This document shows, in pieces, positions 48,181 to 57,193 of a stretch of DNA of 64,000 bases. Made by a program: the position numbers and the translations under genes. Source of the stretch: Vagococcus humatus (GTDB taxonomy: Bacteria > Bacillota > Bacilli > Lactobacillales > Vagococcaceae); contig NZ_PXZH01000001.1 in the NCBI RefSeq assembly GCF_003950325.1, positions 682,001 through 746,000 of the forward strand, given 5' to 3'. Each line of letters opens with the position of its first letter. Positions within the stretch are counted from its first letter, which is position 1. The notes under the pieces are model-generated. The model was given only the letters and a program-made list of their open reading frames with translations. It was not told the DNA's origin and searched no databases.

Positions 48181-48504
48181 TTAAATATGGCGTTGAATAA
48201 GTGCTTCGATATTTTCTTTAGTACAATCATCTTTTCCTAACTCTTCAACTTTTTCACCTTTTATGTAAATAGACATAACAGGTAAGCCCATAATACGATG
48301 TTTAATACAGAAACGGCGAACACCTTTTTGAGATGTGTTAAATTTTGTAAAATGCATTTGTTCTCCGTATTTTTCTGATAGTTCTTCGACTGCAGGCATT
48401 AAAGCGATACAGTTTTCACAACTTTCTCCCCACCAGTCAATCAATACTGGTTTGTCTTGTTCTACCACTTCTTGGTCAAAATTTTCTAATGTTAATTCAA
48501 TCAT
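48181..48504 (-). CDS. Thioredoxin of the glycine reductase system
   Basis: The 107-residue thioredoxin-fold protein has the active site WWGESCENCIALMP with Cys29 and Cys32, so the usual WCGPC is replaced by SCENC. Grd-linked thioredoxins are known to have divergent active sites. It should re-reduce GrdA after each turnover. ATG 48504 is chosen for AGGAGG; an upstream frame extension has no such site. It follows trxB directly. Confidence 0.9.
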   Translation of the reverse strand: MIELTLENFDQEVVEQDKPVLIDWWGESCENCIALMPAVEELSEKYGEQMHFTKFNTSQKGVRRFCIKHRIMGLPVMSIYIKGEKVEELGKDDCTKENIEALIQRHI

Positions 48505-48556
48505 TATTCTTCCTCCTATATATTCTTTCAACATAAGTTTTAGATTTTTTTATCGT

Positions 48557-49519
48557 TTAACGTTTAGATTCTACATATTTTTGAACGGCGAAAGCAGCAG
48601 TTGCTCCGTCCCCAGTTGCTGTCACCACTTGACGTAATAATTTTGGTCGAATGTCGCCAGCTGCGAAAACTCCTTTAATACTAGTTTCCATACATTCGTT
48701 TGTTTGAATGTATCCCCATTCATTTAGTTCTAATTTATCTTGATACAATGTTGTAGTTGGGATATAGCCAATAAAGACAAACACACCAAATGTGCCATCT
48801 TCTTCATCAGCAAAGACTTCTGTTACTTCCCCTGTCTCTGTATTTTTAAGAACCATTGACTCAACAAGGCCGTCCCCTTTAATCTCTTCTACTACTGTAT
48901 TATAAGTCACATCAATTTTTCCGGATTTTTTAGCTTGCTCAATTGCAATGGCATCAGCTGTTAATCGGTCTAAGTTTTGGATAATGTGCACTTTTCTACC
49001 AAAGCTAGTTAAAAATGTTGCTTCTTCTACAGCAGAGTTTCCCCCACCAATCACATAAATTTCCATGTCTTCAAAGAAAGCTCCATCACATGTTGCACAA
49101 TAAGAAACTCCTTTACCTTGAAGTTCTGCCTCGCCTGGACAACCAATTTTACGAGGAGACGCTCCATTAGCACAAATTACTGCTAAACTTTGATAAGTCG
49201 TGCCATCTTGACATGTGATTGTTTTCACATCTCCGTCTAAATCAAGGCCTACTACTTCTTTTCCAACTTCTATTTGAGCTCCGTATTTTTTAGCTTGATC
49301 GGTCATACGTTTAATTAATTCTGGTCCAGAAGGTTCTTCTTCACTTGAACCTACAACAGAGCCAGGAAAGTTTGCAATTTCATGGGTAGTCACAATCTGA
49401 CCACCTAATTTAGTTTTTTCTAACACAATAACTTTTAAACGAGCACGAGCATTATATAAAGCAGCTGTCAATCCAGCGGGGCCACCGCCGATAATAACAA
49501 CATCATACATTTCTGACAT
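48557..49519 (-). CDS. trxB: Thioredoxin reductase
   Basis: The 320-residue flavoenzyme has FAD motif VVIIGGGPAGLTAALYNARA, the redox pair CATC (Cys141, Cys144), NAD(P) motif VIGGGNSAVEEATFL, and GVFAAGDI. It reduces the adjacent thioredoxin and so supplies electrons to glycine reductase. ATG 49519 is preferred because GGAAG precedes it. A structured RNA lies between this gene and grdA. Confidence 0.93.
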   Translation of the reverse strand: MSEMYDVVIIGGGPAGLTAALYNARARLKVIVLEKTKLGGQIVTTHEIANFPGSVVGSSEEEPSGPELIKRMTDQAKKYGAQIEVGKEVVGLDLDGDVKTITCQDGTTYQSLAVICANGASPRKIGCPGEAELQGKGVSYCATCDGAFFEDMEIYVIGGGNSAVEEATFLTSFGRKVHIIQNLDRLTADAIAIEQAKKSGKIDVTYNTVVEEIKGDGLVESMVLKNTETGEVTEVFADEEDGTFGVFVFIGYIPTTTLYQDKLELNEWGYIQTNECMETSIKGVFAAGDIRPKLLRQVVTATGDGATAAFAVQKYVESKR

Positions 49520-49567
49520 GACAAAACTTCCTTTCATATACAAATGAATACGTTTTCATATTTGGTG

Positions 49568-49647
49568 GGCGAATAGATAACCGCCTTAGGTTAAGTCCAA
49601 GTAGAAATAACTCACCGAGTCATTTTCTCCTGGACTTAGTTTAAGGC
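49568..49647 (-). ncRNA. Structured intercistronic RNA between grdA and trxB
   Basis: On the minus strand GCCTTA pairs with TAAGGC, AAGTCCA with TGGACTT, and inside them AGAAA and TGACTC pair with GAGTTA and TTTCT around a GGT loop (49583-49647). A second GGCG/CGCC stem (49568-49585) partly overlaps the outer stem. No T run follows, so it is not a simple terminator. It may stabilise the grdA message or dampen downstream expression. Confidence 0.6.
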
Positions 49648-49671
49648 TTACTTATTTATTCTACGGTACGA

Positions 49672-50142
49672 TTACGCGTACTTAGAATATTCCTTACGAA
49701 TTTCTGAGACTTCATTAATAATCTCGTCTACTTCTAAGACCATTTCCATCATACCAATTTGTTCTTCATAAACATCTGGATCGACAAACCCTTTAAATTC
49801 TGGTTCTACAGCATGGTAGACAGCTAGACCTAGCTCTACGTTTGTTAGAGGTCCTGCATAAGTAGGATCTCCTGCTGTAACTGTTTCTGCAGCAAGACCT
49901 GCTGCTTCATACTCTGCAGCACCAATAAGGATAACTAAGTTTTCAGCTCCATATTTTTCTGCTGCTTCTTTTACTCTGCGTTGATTTTCCAAATCCATTG
50001 CCCCAGCGGCCGTTCAAACAAAACACTCTGTGGATGAAAAAACAACTTCGGCTGTAGTGCCTTTTAGACATTCTTCAATCGCTTGTCCTGGAATACCATC
50101 ACGGTCGCCAATAACAATGATCTTTTTGTTATCTAATGCCAT
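49672..50142 (-). CDS. grdA: Glycine reductase selenoprotein A (Sec encoded by in-frame TGA)
   Basis: ATG 50142 (after GGAGGG) opens a 156-residue protein if the TGA at 50014-50016 is read as selenocysteine. The N-terminal part [20 protein letters not shown] and ECFVU (Cys40, Sec43, the CxxU motif), followed by [13 protein letters not shown], matches GrdA over its full length. GrdA carries the carboxymethyl-selenoether between components B and C and is re-reduced by thioredoxin. A gene caller that stops at TGA would report only the last 108 codons. Both selB and tRNA-Sec are nearby. Confidence 0.96.
49975..50016 (-). promoter_or_regulatory. Expected SECIS region just after the grdA UGA codon
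   Basis: Bacterial SECIS hairpins lie in the coding sequence within about 40 bases after UGA. The stretch here is GC-rich at first (ACGGCCGCTGGGGCAATGG). I could not settle a single fold by eye, so only the location is claimed. Confidence 0.4.
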
Positions 50143-50172
50143 TTTAAATCCCTCCAAAAATAGAATTTATAT

Positions 50173-50198
50173 AAAACAAAGAGTTAACTCTTTGTTTT
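50173..50198 (-). promoter_or_regulatory. 26-bp perfect palindrome in the grdA leader
   Basis: Each half is AAAACAAAGAGTT / AACTCTTTGTTTT and the match is perfect. It ends 30 bases before the grdA start with a short T-rich tail on the minus strand. As there is no room for a promoter between it and grdA, it is either an attenuator hairpin or the selA terminator read through into grdA. The remaining gap to 50474 shows only a GTAAGT/ACTTAC hairpin near 50266-50285. Confidence 0.6.
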
Positions 50199-50474
50199 TA
50201 TCAAAATAAGACGTTAACTGAATCCATTTATTTCATTAACTATTACTTTACCTTAAAATCTTTGTAAGTGTCTCTTTACTTACATGAGTGAAAAACTAAT
50301 AACGTTTACAACCTAATACTAACAAAGTCTAGTTAGTTATACAATGCACAATGTGAATATTTTTAATAATTACTTAGAGGGTTTTCATTATTATAAAATG
50401 AGCTTTTAAAATAATGAATCCCCTTCCAACTTCAAGTCAAGTATAACATAACTAAACGTTTTTTTAAATCCCGT

Positions 50475-51872
50475 TTAGTTGCCCTGTGTAGTCATTTCCT
50501 TTAGAGTTTCAACAATAGTAGCAACCTGATTAGCCTCCACTGTTCTCAAATCAAAGTACACGCTTTGATCATGAACTCTTGTAATAATATGAGCCTTAGA
50601 CAACCTTAATCCTCGCTCAATTTCAGCAGCTGAAAAAACTGGTGAAGTATACTTCACTAATTTTGTCGGCAAATACTCCATCGGATAAGAGCCTCCACCT
50701 ACTTGTGAATAGCCTTCTGATAACGTAAGATCACCTAGAATATCACTAGACTTTCCTAGTTGAATGAAATCAATTGCTTTTTTTTCAATTTCAGCAAGAG
50801 ACTGCTTTAATAAACGTAAGGTCGGTACTTGATCAAAAACTTGTTCTTTATTTAAATAAAGTCGCAAAGTTCCCTCTAAAGCAGCAATCGTCATCTTGTC
50901 TACTCTTAACGCACGGGTTAACTGATTTTTTTTCATTTTTTCAATATAGGCTTTTTTCCCTACAATAATTCCTGCTTGTGGGCCGCCTAATAATTTATCC
51001 CCGCTAAATGTAACAATGTCACATCCTGCTTCTAAGCACTCCCGTACAGTAGGCTCATAGGATAAACCTAACTCAGTCAAATCCATCAACAACCCACTAC
51101 CTAAGTCATTCATTACTGGGAGCTCATGTTGATGACCAATTTGTACCAATTCTTCCATACTAACTGTCTCAGAAAAACCTACGACTCTATAATTACTTGT
51201 ATGAACTTTTAAAAGAGCCCCAGTTTCTTCATTAATGGCTTCTTTATAATCTTTAGCATGGGTTTTATTTGTTGTCCCTACTTCTTTAATCCGACCCCCA
51301 CTTAATTCAATAATATTAGGAATTCGGAAAGAACCACCAATTTCAACTAGCTCTCCTCTTGAAACCACAATTTCTTGTTGATTAGCTAAAGTGTTAAGAG
51401 CTAATAAAACAGCAGCTGCATTGTTATTCACAACTAACACATCTTCTGCCCCTGTTAGTTCTTGTATAATCTGAGTCAAATGACTGTAACGAGAGCCTCG
51501 CTGGCCTTTTTCTAAATCATACTCTAAATTGGAATAACCAAACGCTATATCATTTAAGTAAGACTGAATCGATGGACTTAAATTAGAACGACCTAAATTA
51601 GTGTGAAGAACCACCCCTGTAGCATTAATCACTGAACACAAATGAGGCGTGTGCTTTTGTTGTAAAGCTTGTTCAATTTTTGAAATAAAATGAACTATCT
51701 CTAAAGACACGTCTTCTTCTCCTGCTAATAATTTGCTACGAGTCGCTTGAATAATGTGTTGGGTACTTTTTTTAACTTGTTCAACTCCGTATTGAGAAAT
51801 AACAGATAACATATCTGGTTGCTTTAGCAGTTGATCAACGGATGGCAGTTGTGCTAATACATTTTTTTTCAC
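50475..51872 (-). CDS. selA: L-seryl-tRNA(Sec) selenium transferase SelA
   Basis: The 465-residue PLP enzyme converts seryl-tRNA(Sec) to selenocysteinyl-tRNA(Sec) with selenophosphate. HTNLGRSNLSPSI, VNNNAAAVLLALNTLA and FSGDKLLGGPQAGIIVGKK, with the PLP-binding Lys of GDKLLGG, are diagnostic. Length is normal. It overlaps the desulfurase-like gene by 4 bases. It completes the bacterial Sec pathway with selB, selC and selD here. Confidence 0.96.
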   Translation of the reverse strand: MKKNVLAQLPSVDQLLKQPDMLSVISQYGVEQVKKSTQHIIQATRSKLLAGEEDVSLEIVHFISKIEQALQQKHTPHLCSVINATGVVLHTNLGRSNLSPSIQSYLNDIAFGYSNLEYDLEKGQRGSRYSHLTQIIQELTGAEDVLVVNNNAAAVLLALNTLANQQEIVVSRGELVEIGGSFRIPNIIELSGGRIKEVGTTNKTHAKDYKEAINEETGALLKVHTSNYRVVGFSETVSMEELVQIGHQHELPVMNDLGSGLLMDLTELGLSYEPTVRECLEAGCDIVTFSGDKLLGGPQAGIIVGKKAYIEKMKKNQLTRALRVDKMTIAALEGTLRLYLNKEQVFDQVPTLRLLKQSLAEIEKKAIDFIQLGKSSDILGDLTLSEGYSQVGGGSYPMEYLPTKLVKYTSPVFSAAEIERGLRLSKAHIITRVHDQSVYFDLRTVEANQVATIVETLKEMTTQGN

Positions 51873-53035
51873 AGTAAGCTCTCCTCAACTTTTTCATAAA
51901 TAGTTTGTACGGCTTGAATCGCTTGATCTACCTCTTCTTCCGTATGATAATGAGAAAATGAAAAACGTACCATACCTTGATGAGTTGTTCCCATAGCTTC
52001 ATGAACTAAAGGAGCACAATGTAAACCTGGTCTAACCGCAATTTCATAAGTCTCATTCAAATAATCAGCAATCTCTGCAGAAGGAAGATTTCCTATGTTA
52101 AAAGAAACAATGCCAGTACGGCAAGTTGCTTCATAATCTCCATAAAAAGTCACTTTCTCTAACCCTTTAATCCCCTCATAAAACCGGTTGGCCATAGCCA
52201 TTTGTTTTTGATGAACCTTATCTAAGCCTTGCTCCATCAACTCTTTTAAGCTAGCATCTAGCCCAACAATTCCTAGTAAGTTAGTTGTACCAGCTTCTAA
52301 AACTGTTGGATAATCATGGGGATGAATTTTATCTTGGGAATGAACACCACTGCCTCCCACTAGTAATGGTTCAAAAGGTAACGCTTCTTTAAAACAGATT
52401 CCGCCAATCCCTTGTGGTCCGTATAAAGATTTATGTCCTGTGAAACACAATACATCAATCCCTAAATCCTGCACATCAATTGGTAGACTGCCGGCAGTTT
52501 GTGAGGCATCCACAATAAATAAAAGATCGTGCTTCTGACAAATGGTGCTAATTTTTCTTAAATCAATCACATTTCCAATCACATTAGAGGCGTGAGTACA
52601 TACTATTCCTTTAGTGTTTGGTTGAATTAACTTTTCTATTTCATCGTAGTGAATTTTTCCAGTTACCTTATCACAGGGAACAAAAGACAGTTCCACTCCT
52701 TGTTTTTCTTTTAAATAAAGTGGACGTAACACTGAATTATGCTCATAATTTGTGGTAATAACATGATCTCCTGGTTGAAATAAGCCTTGAATGGCCATAT
52801 TAAGTGCCATAGTCGCATTCATCGTATAACCAATTCCAGCTGATGAAGGAAGATTAAAAAACGTTTTTAACCTTTCTTTTGCTTGATATAATTTGCGGTA
52901 GCCATTTAATGAAAAATCATGGGCACCTCTAGAAGGATTGCCACATGTTTCACTTAGTAATAGCTGACTTATCTCTTGTGCCACAGCTTGTGGTTTTTTT
53001 AATGATGTGGCTGCATAATCAAAATAAATCCCCAA
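51869..53035 (-). CDS. Class-V aminotransferase, cysteine desulfurase/selenocysteine-lyase type
   Basis: The 388-residue PLP enzyme has YFDYAATSLKKP, the PLP Lys in CFTGHKSLYGPQG, and the catalytic Cys in RPGLHCAPLVHEAMGT. It belongs to the small desulfurase-like group linked to selenium genes in Firmicutes, such as the one beside selD in Enterococcus faecalis. It probably delivers selenium (or sulfur) for SelD. The 4-base overlap with selA supports a joint role. Confidence 0.88.
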   Translation of the reverse strand: MGIYFDYAATSLKKPQAVAQEISQLLLSETCGNPSRGAHDFSLNGYRKLYQAKERLKTFFNLPSSAGIGYTMNATMALNMAIQGLFQPGDHVITTNYEHNSVLRPLYLKEKQGVELSFVPCDKVTGKIHYDEIEKLIQPNTKGIVCTHASNVIGNVIDLRKISTICQKHDLLFIVDASQTAGSLPIDVQDLGIDVLCFTGHKSLYGPQGIGGICFKEALPFEPLLVGGSGVHSQDKIHPHDYPTVLEAGTTNLLGIVGLDASLKELMEQGLDKVHQKQMAMANRFYEGIKGLEKVTFYGDYEATCRTGIVSFNIGNLPSAEIADYLNETYEIAVRPGLHCAPLVHEAMGTTHQGMVRFSFSHYHTEEEVDQAIQAVQTIYEKVEESLL

Positions 53036-53079
53036 AACTTCTCCTCCTCACTGTTTGTCTAACTAATTGTTAGCTTGTT

Positions 53080-54957
53080 TTAAGCTAACACTCGGTTATT
53101 TTCCACTCGTTTGGTAATGCCTAGTTCATCTAAATGTTCTAAAAACATCATGGCATACTTACGACTAGTATCCATTTCATCACGAAATTCCCCTAATGTT
53201 AAAGAGCCATTTTCAGTAATATGCTGCTTAACAAAGTTAACACCATGATTAAACGTATCCATGTGAATAATCGTCTCTGGATTTAAATAATAGATAGAAA
53301 CTCCGTTTAACGCCTCTAATACTTCCTTAGCATTAGGACTGTCTGCTAAAATTTCTTCAACAGATGGCGGGGTTAGCCCTGACTGTTTTAGAACCTTTTC
53401 AATTCTTTCTTTCTCTTTTAACTGATAAGAATTATAACTCACTTCAAAATCTGTTAACTTAATTAAGCTACCAGTAACTTGAACCAACTGTTCTTCTTTT
53501 AGATATTTCAGCATCGCTTCTAGTTCTTTCCCTTTAAATTGTCCAAATTTCGAACGGAATTCTTCTAGGGACATCCCTTGACGCAATCGATATTTTTTAT
53601 GATAATTTTCTAACACTTGTTCCATTTCTACTAAGGAACGGTTGACTTCTTCCATTCCTAAAAATGTATGACTAACAGGGAAAACCTGTCCTTTTACAAT
53701 TAAATCATCTAGTGTGTCTCTGACTAAGTCTAAATTAGCATTCAAGTATTCAGCAATTTCTTTAGCAGTTTTAAATTGTTTGATTTTATTATTTAAATAA
53801 TCTAAAATTAAATCTTCAAAATTTCCCTCTTCTTTAATTTTAAGACTAGCTAGAGTTTCTTCATTAAACCGGCGATGTTTAACAGGATTGGCTTCTAGTA
53901 CTACGCCGCCACCAATAGTCACAACAGGCGAATAGGAGCGAATAATAAAGTGATCTCCACTTTTTACTGCTACCTGCTCTTCTAATCGCAACTGAACAAA
54001 TCCTTCTTCTCCTGCTAATATCTTGTCCACTCCTAAAGGAACAATTCTTCCTCTAACTTCTTTTGTCCCAATATGTAAGTGAACTCGGTCCCAAAGCTCT
54101 AATTGGTTTTGTGGTAAATTTAAACAAGTAATTTTAGTGTCTAACATCCAAGTTGGTTCCACATTAGCTTTTGTGGTTAAGACAGAGCCTCGGCCTACCT
54201 CATCTACTCCTATTTTAGTTAAATTAAGAGCAGTTCGTTGACCAGGATAAGCTAACTCTTGATTGGTTTCATGCACTTGAATATTTCGTACTTTCGTTTT
54301 AATTTCACCTGGATAAGCAATCAGCTCATCCCCAATTTTTAAAGAACCGTCTAACAATGTTCCGGTTACTACAGTACCAAACCCTTTAACAGAAAAAGAA
54401 CGGTCCACATTTAAACGAGGAGCTGCTTCAACAATGTCTGTTGATAATTGTTCAACTTTTAACATGATAACTTCTTTTAACTTATCAATCCCTATATTTT
54501 CCACTGCATCGGTTTCAATAATCGGTGCCTGTTCTAAAGGCGTGCCTTTTAAGGACTCTTGGATGTCTTCATAAACGATTTCTCTTAACTCTTCATCTAC
54601 TGCGCCAACTTTCGTTAGAACCACAATAAAGTCTTCAATACCTAAAAGAGTTAAAATATCCATATGCTCTTTAGTTTGTGGCATAATTCCTTCATTTGCA
54701 TCGATGACAAGTAACACTAAATTAATGCCAGCTACCCCTGCTAACATATTTTTAATAAACTTTTCATGGCCAGGAACATCTACAATCCCGATTCTTTCTC
54801 CATTTGGTAAATCAACGTAGGCAAATCCTAAATTAATGGACATGCCTCGTTCTTTTTCTTCTCGAGTAGTATCTGTTTCAATACCTGTTAAACGTTTAAT
54901 CAGTGTTGTTTTTCCGTGATCTATATGTCCTGCTGTGCCAATGACAATATGTTTCAT
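53080..54957 (-). CDS. selB: Selenocysteine-specific elongation factor SelB
   Basis: The 625-residue factor brings Sec-tRNA(Sec) to UGA codons marked by SECIS. G1 GHIDHGKT, G2 DTTREEKERGMSI and G3 DVPGH are intact, domains II-III follow, and the last 250 residues form winged-helix repeats (KQFKTAKEIAEYL, GMSLEEFRSKFG, GSLTLGEFRDEMDTSRKYAMMFLEHLD) that bind SECIS RNA. The G4 motif reads TKVG (115-118) where TKxD is expected, which is unusual. It starts 14 bases after the DUF3343 gene. Confidence 0.95.
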   Translation of the reverse strand: MKHIVIGTAGHIDHGKTTLIKRLTGIETDTTREEKERGMSINLGFAYVDLPNGERIGIVDVPGHEKFIKNMLAGVAGINLVLLVIDANEGIMPQTKEHMDILTLLGIEDFIVVLTKVGAVDEELREIVYEDIQESLKGTPLEQAPIIETDAVENIGIDKLKEVIMLKVEQLSTDIVEAAPRLNVDRSFSVKGFGTVVTGTLLDGSLKIGDELIAYPGEIKTKVRNIQVHETNQELAYPGQRTALNLTKIGVDEVGRGSVLTTKANVEPTWMLDTKITCLNLPQNQLELWDRVHLHIGTKEVRGRIVPLGVDKILAGEEGFVQLRLEEQVAVKSGDHFIIRSYSPVVTIGGGVVLEANPVKHRRFNEETLASLKIKEEGNFEDLILDYLNNKIKQFKTAKEIAEYLNANLDLVRDTLDDLIVKGQVFPVSHTFLGMEEVNRSLVEMEQVLENYHKKYRLRQGMSLEEFRSKFGQFKGKELEAMLKYLKEEQLVQVTGSLIKLTDFEVSYNSYQLKEKERIEKVLKQSGLTPPSVEEILADSPNAKEVLEALNGVSIYYLNPETIIHMDTFNHGVNFVKQHITENGSLTLGEFRDEMDTSRKYAMMFLEHLDELGITKRVENNRVLA

Positions 54958-54970
54958 CCTATCAAATCCC

Positions 54971-55234
54971 TTACTTATCTTCTAATGGTTCAAATGTTTT
55001 TTGAAGTCCATCGGTTACAATGCGGTAATAAGCGGTTTTAGTAAACCTTTCCTGTTGTAAAAAGTCATTAATTTGCTCTATATCAGTAGCTTGAAATTTT
55101 AAAGACAAACCACAGCTAGCAGTAATCGTTTCTGGTGTAGGGATTAACCGAGCTTTTAAAAGACCCGCTTCTTTCACCCTAGTTTCCATTGTAATTGCTT
55201 GATGGGTTGAATCAAATACTAGTAAATACTCCAC
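54971..55234 (-). CDS. DUF3343 protein, putative Se/S carrier
   Basis: The 87-residue protein matches DUF3343 (putative selenium/sulfur carrier): YLLVFDSTHQAITMETRVKEAGL, LIPTPETITASCGLSLKF with the single Cys of the family, and a C-terminal YYRIVTDG. DUF3343 genes are very often found beside yedF and selD. A carrier role for reactive selenium is the usual suggestion and remains unproven. Confidence 0.85.
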   Translation of the reverse strand: MEYLLVFDSTHQAITMETRVKEAGLLKARLIPTPETITASCGLSLKFQATDIEQINDFLQQERFTKTAYYRIVTDGLQKTFEPLEDK

Positions 55235-55264
55235 CGCAAGTCTTCCTTTCTTCTAATGCCAGAT

Positions 55265-55867
55265 TTAAGGTTTTACAACCCGATTAGCTTCTCTCATTAA
55301 TTCCACAATTCGATACATATTAGTAATTTCTGCCAATTTAATCTGATCTGTTACACCGTAAAAGTTAGCACAAGCTCCGCAAGCATAAACTTCTACTCCT
55401 TTATCTAAAAGAGTTTGTAGATCCTCTAGCACATCGGATCCTTCTACAGCTAAATGAACTCCCCCGTTGTATAACACCACTTTATCCGGTAACACGTCTT
55501 GTTCTGTTAAAGCGTAAAAGAAACTTTTCATCAGAGTCGTTCCTAAAACGTCATCTCCTCGGCCCATCACTTGCGTATCACAAAAGACAGAATAAGACTC
55601 TCCTTTAACTTCGTTCACTTCAACATGAGTCATTGGCATACATACTTCATCATCTGCTTTGTTTTTATCAATCACCACAGTATATTCTTTAGTAGAGACT
55701 TGGTTCATTGAATAGCCATAGCCTAATTGTTCCGCCATTTTTTTTAAGTTTTGAGTAGCAATTTCATTATCTACCACAATTTCAACAACATCAGTGGTAC
55801 GTAAAGCTTTCTTTGTTTTAATAACTGGAACAGGACAAACGTCTCCGATTGCATTAATTTTTTCCAT
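55265..55867 (-). CDS. yedF: YedF-like selenium metabolism protein (TusA plus DsrE domains)
   Basis: The 200-residue protein joins an N-terminal TusA/SirA domain with the CPVP motif (GDVCPVPVIKTKKAL, Cys11) to a C-terminal DsrE/F-like domain that has the YACGACANFYGV Cys pair. This two-domain form is the selenium-associated YedF. It probably relays selenium as a persulfide-like perselenide between the desulfurase and SelD. It lies directly after selD. Confidence 0.9.
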   Translation of the reverse strand: MEKINAIGDVCPVPVIKTKKALRTTDVVEIVVDNEIATQNLKKMAEQLGYGYSMNQVSTKEYTVVIDKNKADDEVCMPMTHVEVNEVKGESYSVFCDTQVMGRGDDVLGTTLMKSFFYALTEQDVLPDKVVLYNGGVHLAVEGSDVLEDLQTLLDKGVEVYACGACANFYGVTDQIKLAEITNMYRIVELMREANRVVKP

Positions 55868-55897
55868 GATTTTTTCCTTCTTTCATTACTTGATCAA

Positions 55898-56929
55898 TTA
55901 TTTGATATAAATCTCTTTTTCTAATGGAGAAACAACTTCTCCAATTATTTTAGCTGGAATGTCTGCTTGATTTAAATCTTGAAGTAGCTTTTCAGCTGCG
56001 TCTTGTGGCACACTAACTAATAATCCTCCTGATGTTTGAGGATCAAATAAAATTTCTTCCATAGCATAGTCATCTATTTCAAATGAAACTTTATCTGCTA
56101 AATAGTTACGGTTTCGTTGACCACCTGCTGTAATTAGAAACTCTTTAGCACAGCGGTAAGCATCTTCTATATAAGGCAATTTTTCTGTTTCAATAATAGC
56201 ACTACGTTCTCCGTGAAGCATTTCTGTTAAGTGACCTAAAATACCAAAACCAGTCACGTCGGTACATGTCGTAACAGGATGCTCACGAATAATTTCTGCT
56301 GCATATTTGTTTAACGTTGTCATAGAAGTCACTGCTTCTTTAAAGGCTTCTTCAGTCGTTTCGCCTACACTATAAGCAGTAGTAATAATGCCGACTCCTA
56401 ATGGTTTTGTTAAAATTAACACGTCTCCTACTTGGCAATCATTATTAACTAACACTCGGTCAGGATGAATGGTGCCTGTTACAGATAAACCGTATTTAGG
56501 AGTGGAGTCATGAATAGAGTGGCCACCTACTAATAAACCACCTGCTTCTTGTACTTTTTCTGAACCACCTAATAAAATTTCTCCTAAAATATCAATATCC
56601 ATGTCTTCTGGGAAACAAACAATGTTCATAGCAGATAAAACATCTCCACCCATAGCATACACATCACTTAACGCGTTAGTCGCTGCAATTTGACCAAATA
56701 AATAAGGATCACTTACCATCGTTGGGAAAAAATCTAGTGTTTGAATTAAAGCCAGTTCATCACTTACTTTAATCACTCCAGCATCATCCGTTGAGTCAAA
56801 TCCTACTAATAGTTGGTCACTCATTGTTTGTGGCAATTTATCTAAAATTTTAGATAAGTTACCTGGGCCAATTTTGGCATTACAACCACCACAAATAAAT
56901 AATTTACCTAAATCTTTTGTTTCTTCCAT
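55898..56929 (-). CDS. selD: Selenide, water dikinase SelD
   Basis: The 343-residue enzyme makes selenophosphate from selenide and ATP. The N-terminal active site [12 protein letters not shown] holds Cys16 and Lys19, so this SelD is the Cys form rather than a selenoprotein. [42 protein letters not shown] and [12 protein letters not shown] are family motifs. ATG 56929 is preferred over an upstream GTG at 56938. It leads the selenium operon; two TATAAT boxes (56992-56997, 57033-57038) are possible -10 sites. Confidence 0.95.
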   Translation of the reverse strand: MEETKDLGKLFICGGCNAKIGPGNLSKILDKLPQTMSDQLLVGFDSTDDAGVIKVSDELALIQTLDFFPTMVSDPYLFGQIAATNALSDVYAMGGDVLSAMNIVCFPEDMDIDILGEILLGGSEKVQEAGGLLVGGHSIHDSTPKYGLSVTGTIHPDRVLVNNDCQVGDVLILTKPLGVGIITTAYSVGETTEEAFKEAVTSMTTLNKYAAEIIREHPVTTCTDVTGFGILGHLTEMLHGERSAIIETEKLPYIEDAYRCAKEFLITAGGQRNRNYLADKVSFEIDDYAMEEILFDPQTSGGLLVSVPQDAAEKLLQDLNQADIPAKIIGEVVSPLEKEIYIK

Positions 56930-57151
56930 TTGACACACTCTTTTCTAAAAATAGTCTATAAAAAATTATCCTTGTTCTATAACACGCTTACATTATAAGA
57001 TAACAAAAACTCTTCTCTAATTATTCATGTTCATTATAGCATAGTATCTCTATAGTAATTAACTGGAATAAAAATTTTTTATTAATTTCTTATCTTGTTC
57101 CCCTTCATTATTTTTAATTCTTCACTTTTAATCCCTTTTTTAATTTTAAGG

Positions 57152-57180
57152 TTGACGACCTAGTTTCCATGTGTTATTCT
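57152..57180 (+). promoter_or_regulatory. Promoter of selC
   Basis: TTGACG and TATTCT are spaced by 17 bases and end 13 bases before the first base of the tRNA, so transcription starts near its 5' end. Confidence 0.75.
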
Positions 57181-57193
57181 AAGTTTGTTATTT

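Noticed and set aside
49672-49998. A 108-codon open frame starting at MDLENQRR as an independent gene
   Set aside because: It is the part of grdA after the Sec codon. It lacks its own ribosome site, and the upstream in-frame sequence from 50142 matches GrdA.
50143-50474. Glycine riboswitch in the grdA leader
   Set aside because: I looked for the paired glycine aptamer strings and did not find them; only the palindrome and a short hairpin are visible.
55898-56938. SelD as a second selenoprotein
   Set aside because: The active-site position is a Cys codon (ICGGCNAK) with no in-frame UGA.
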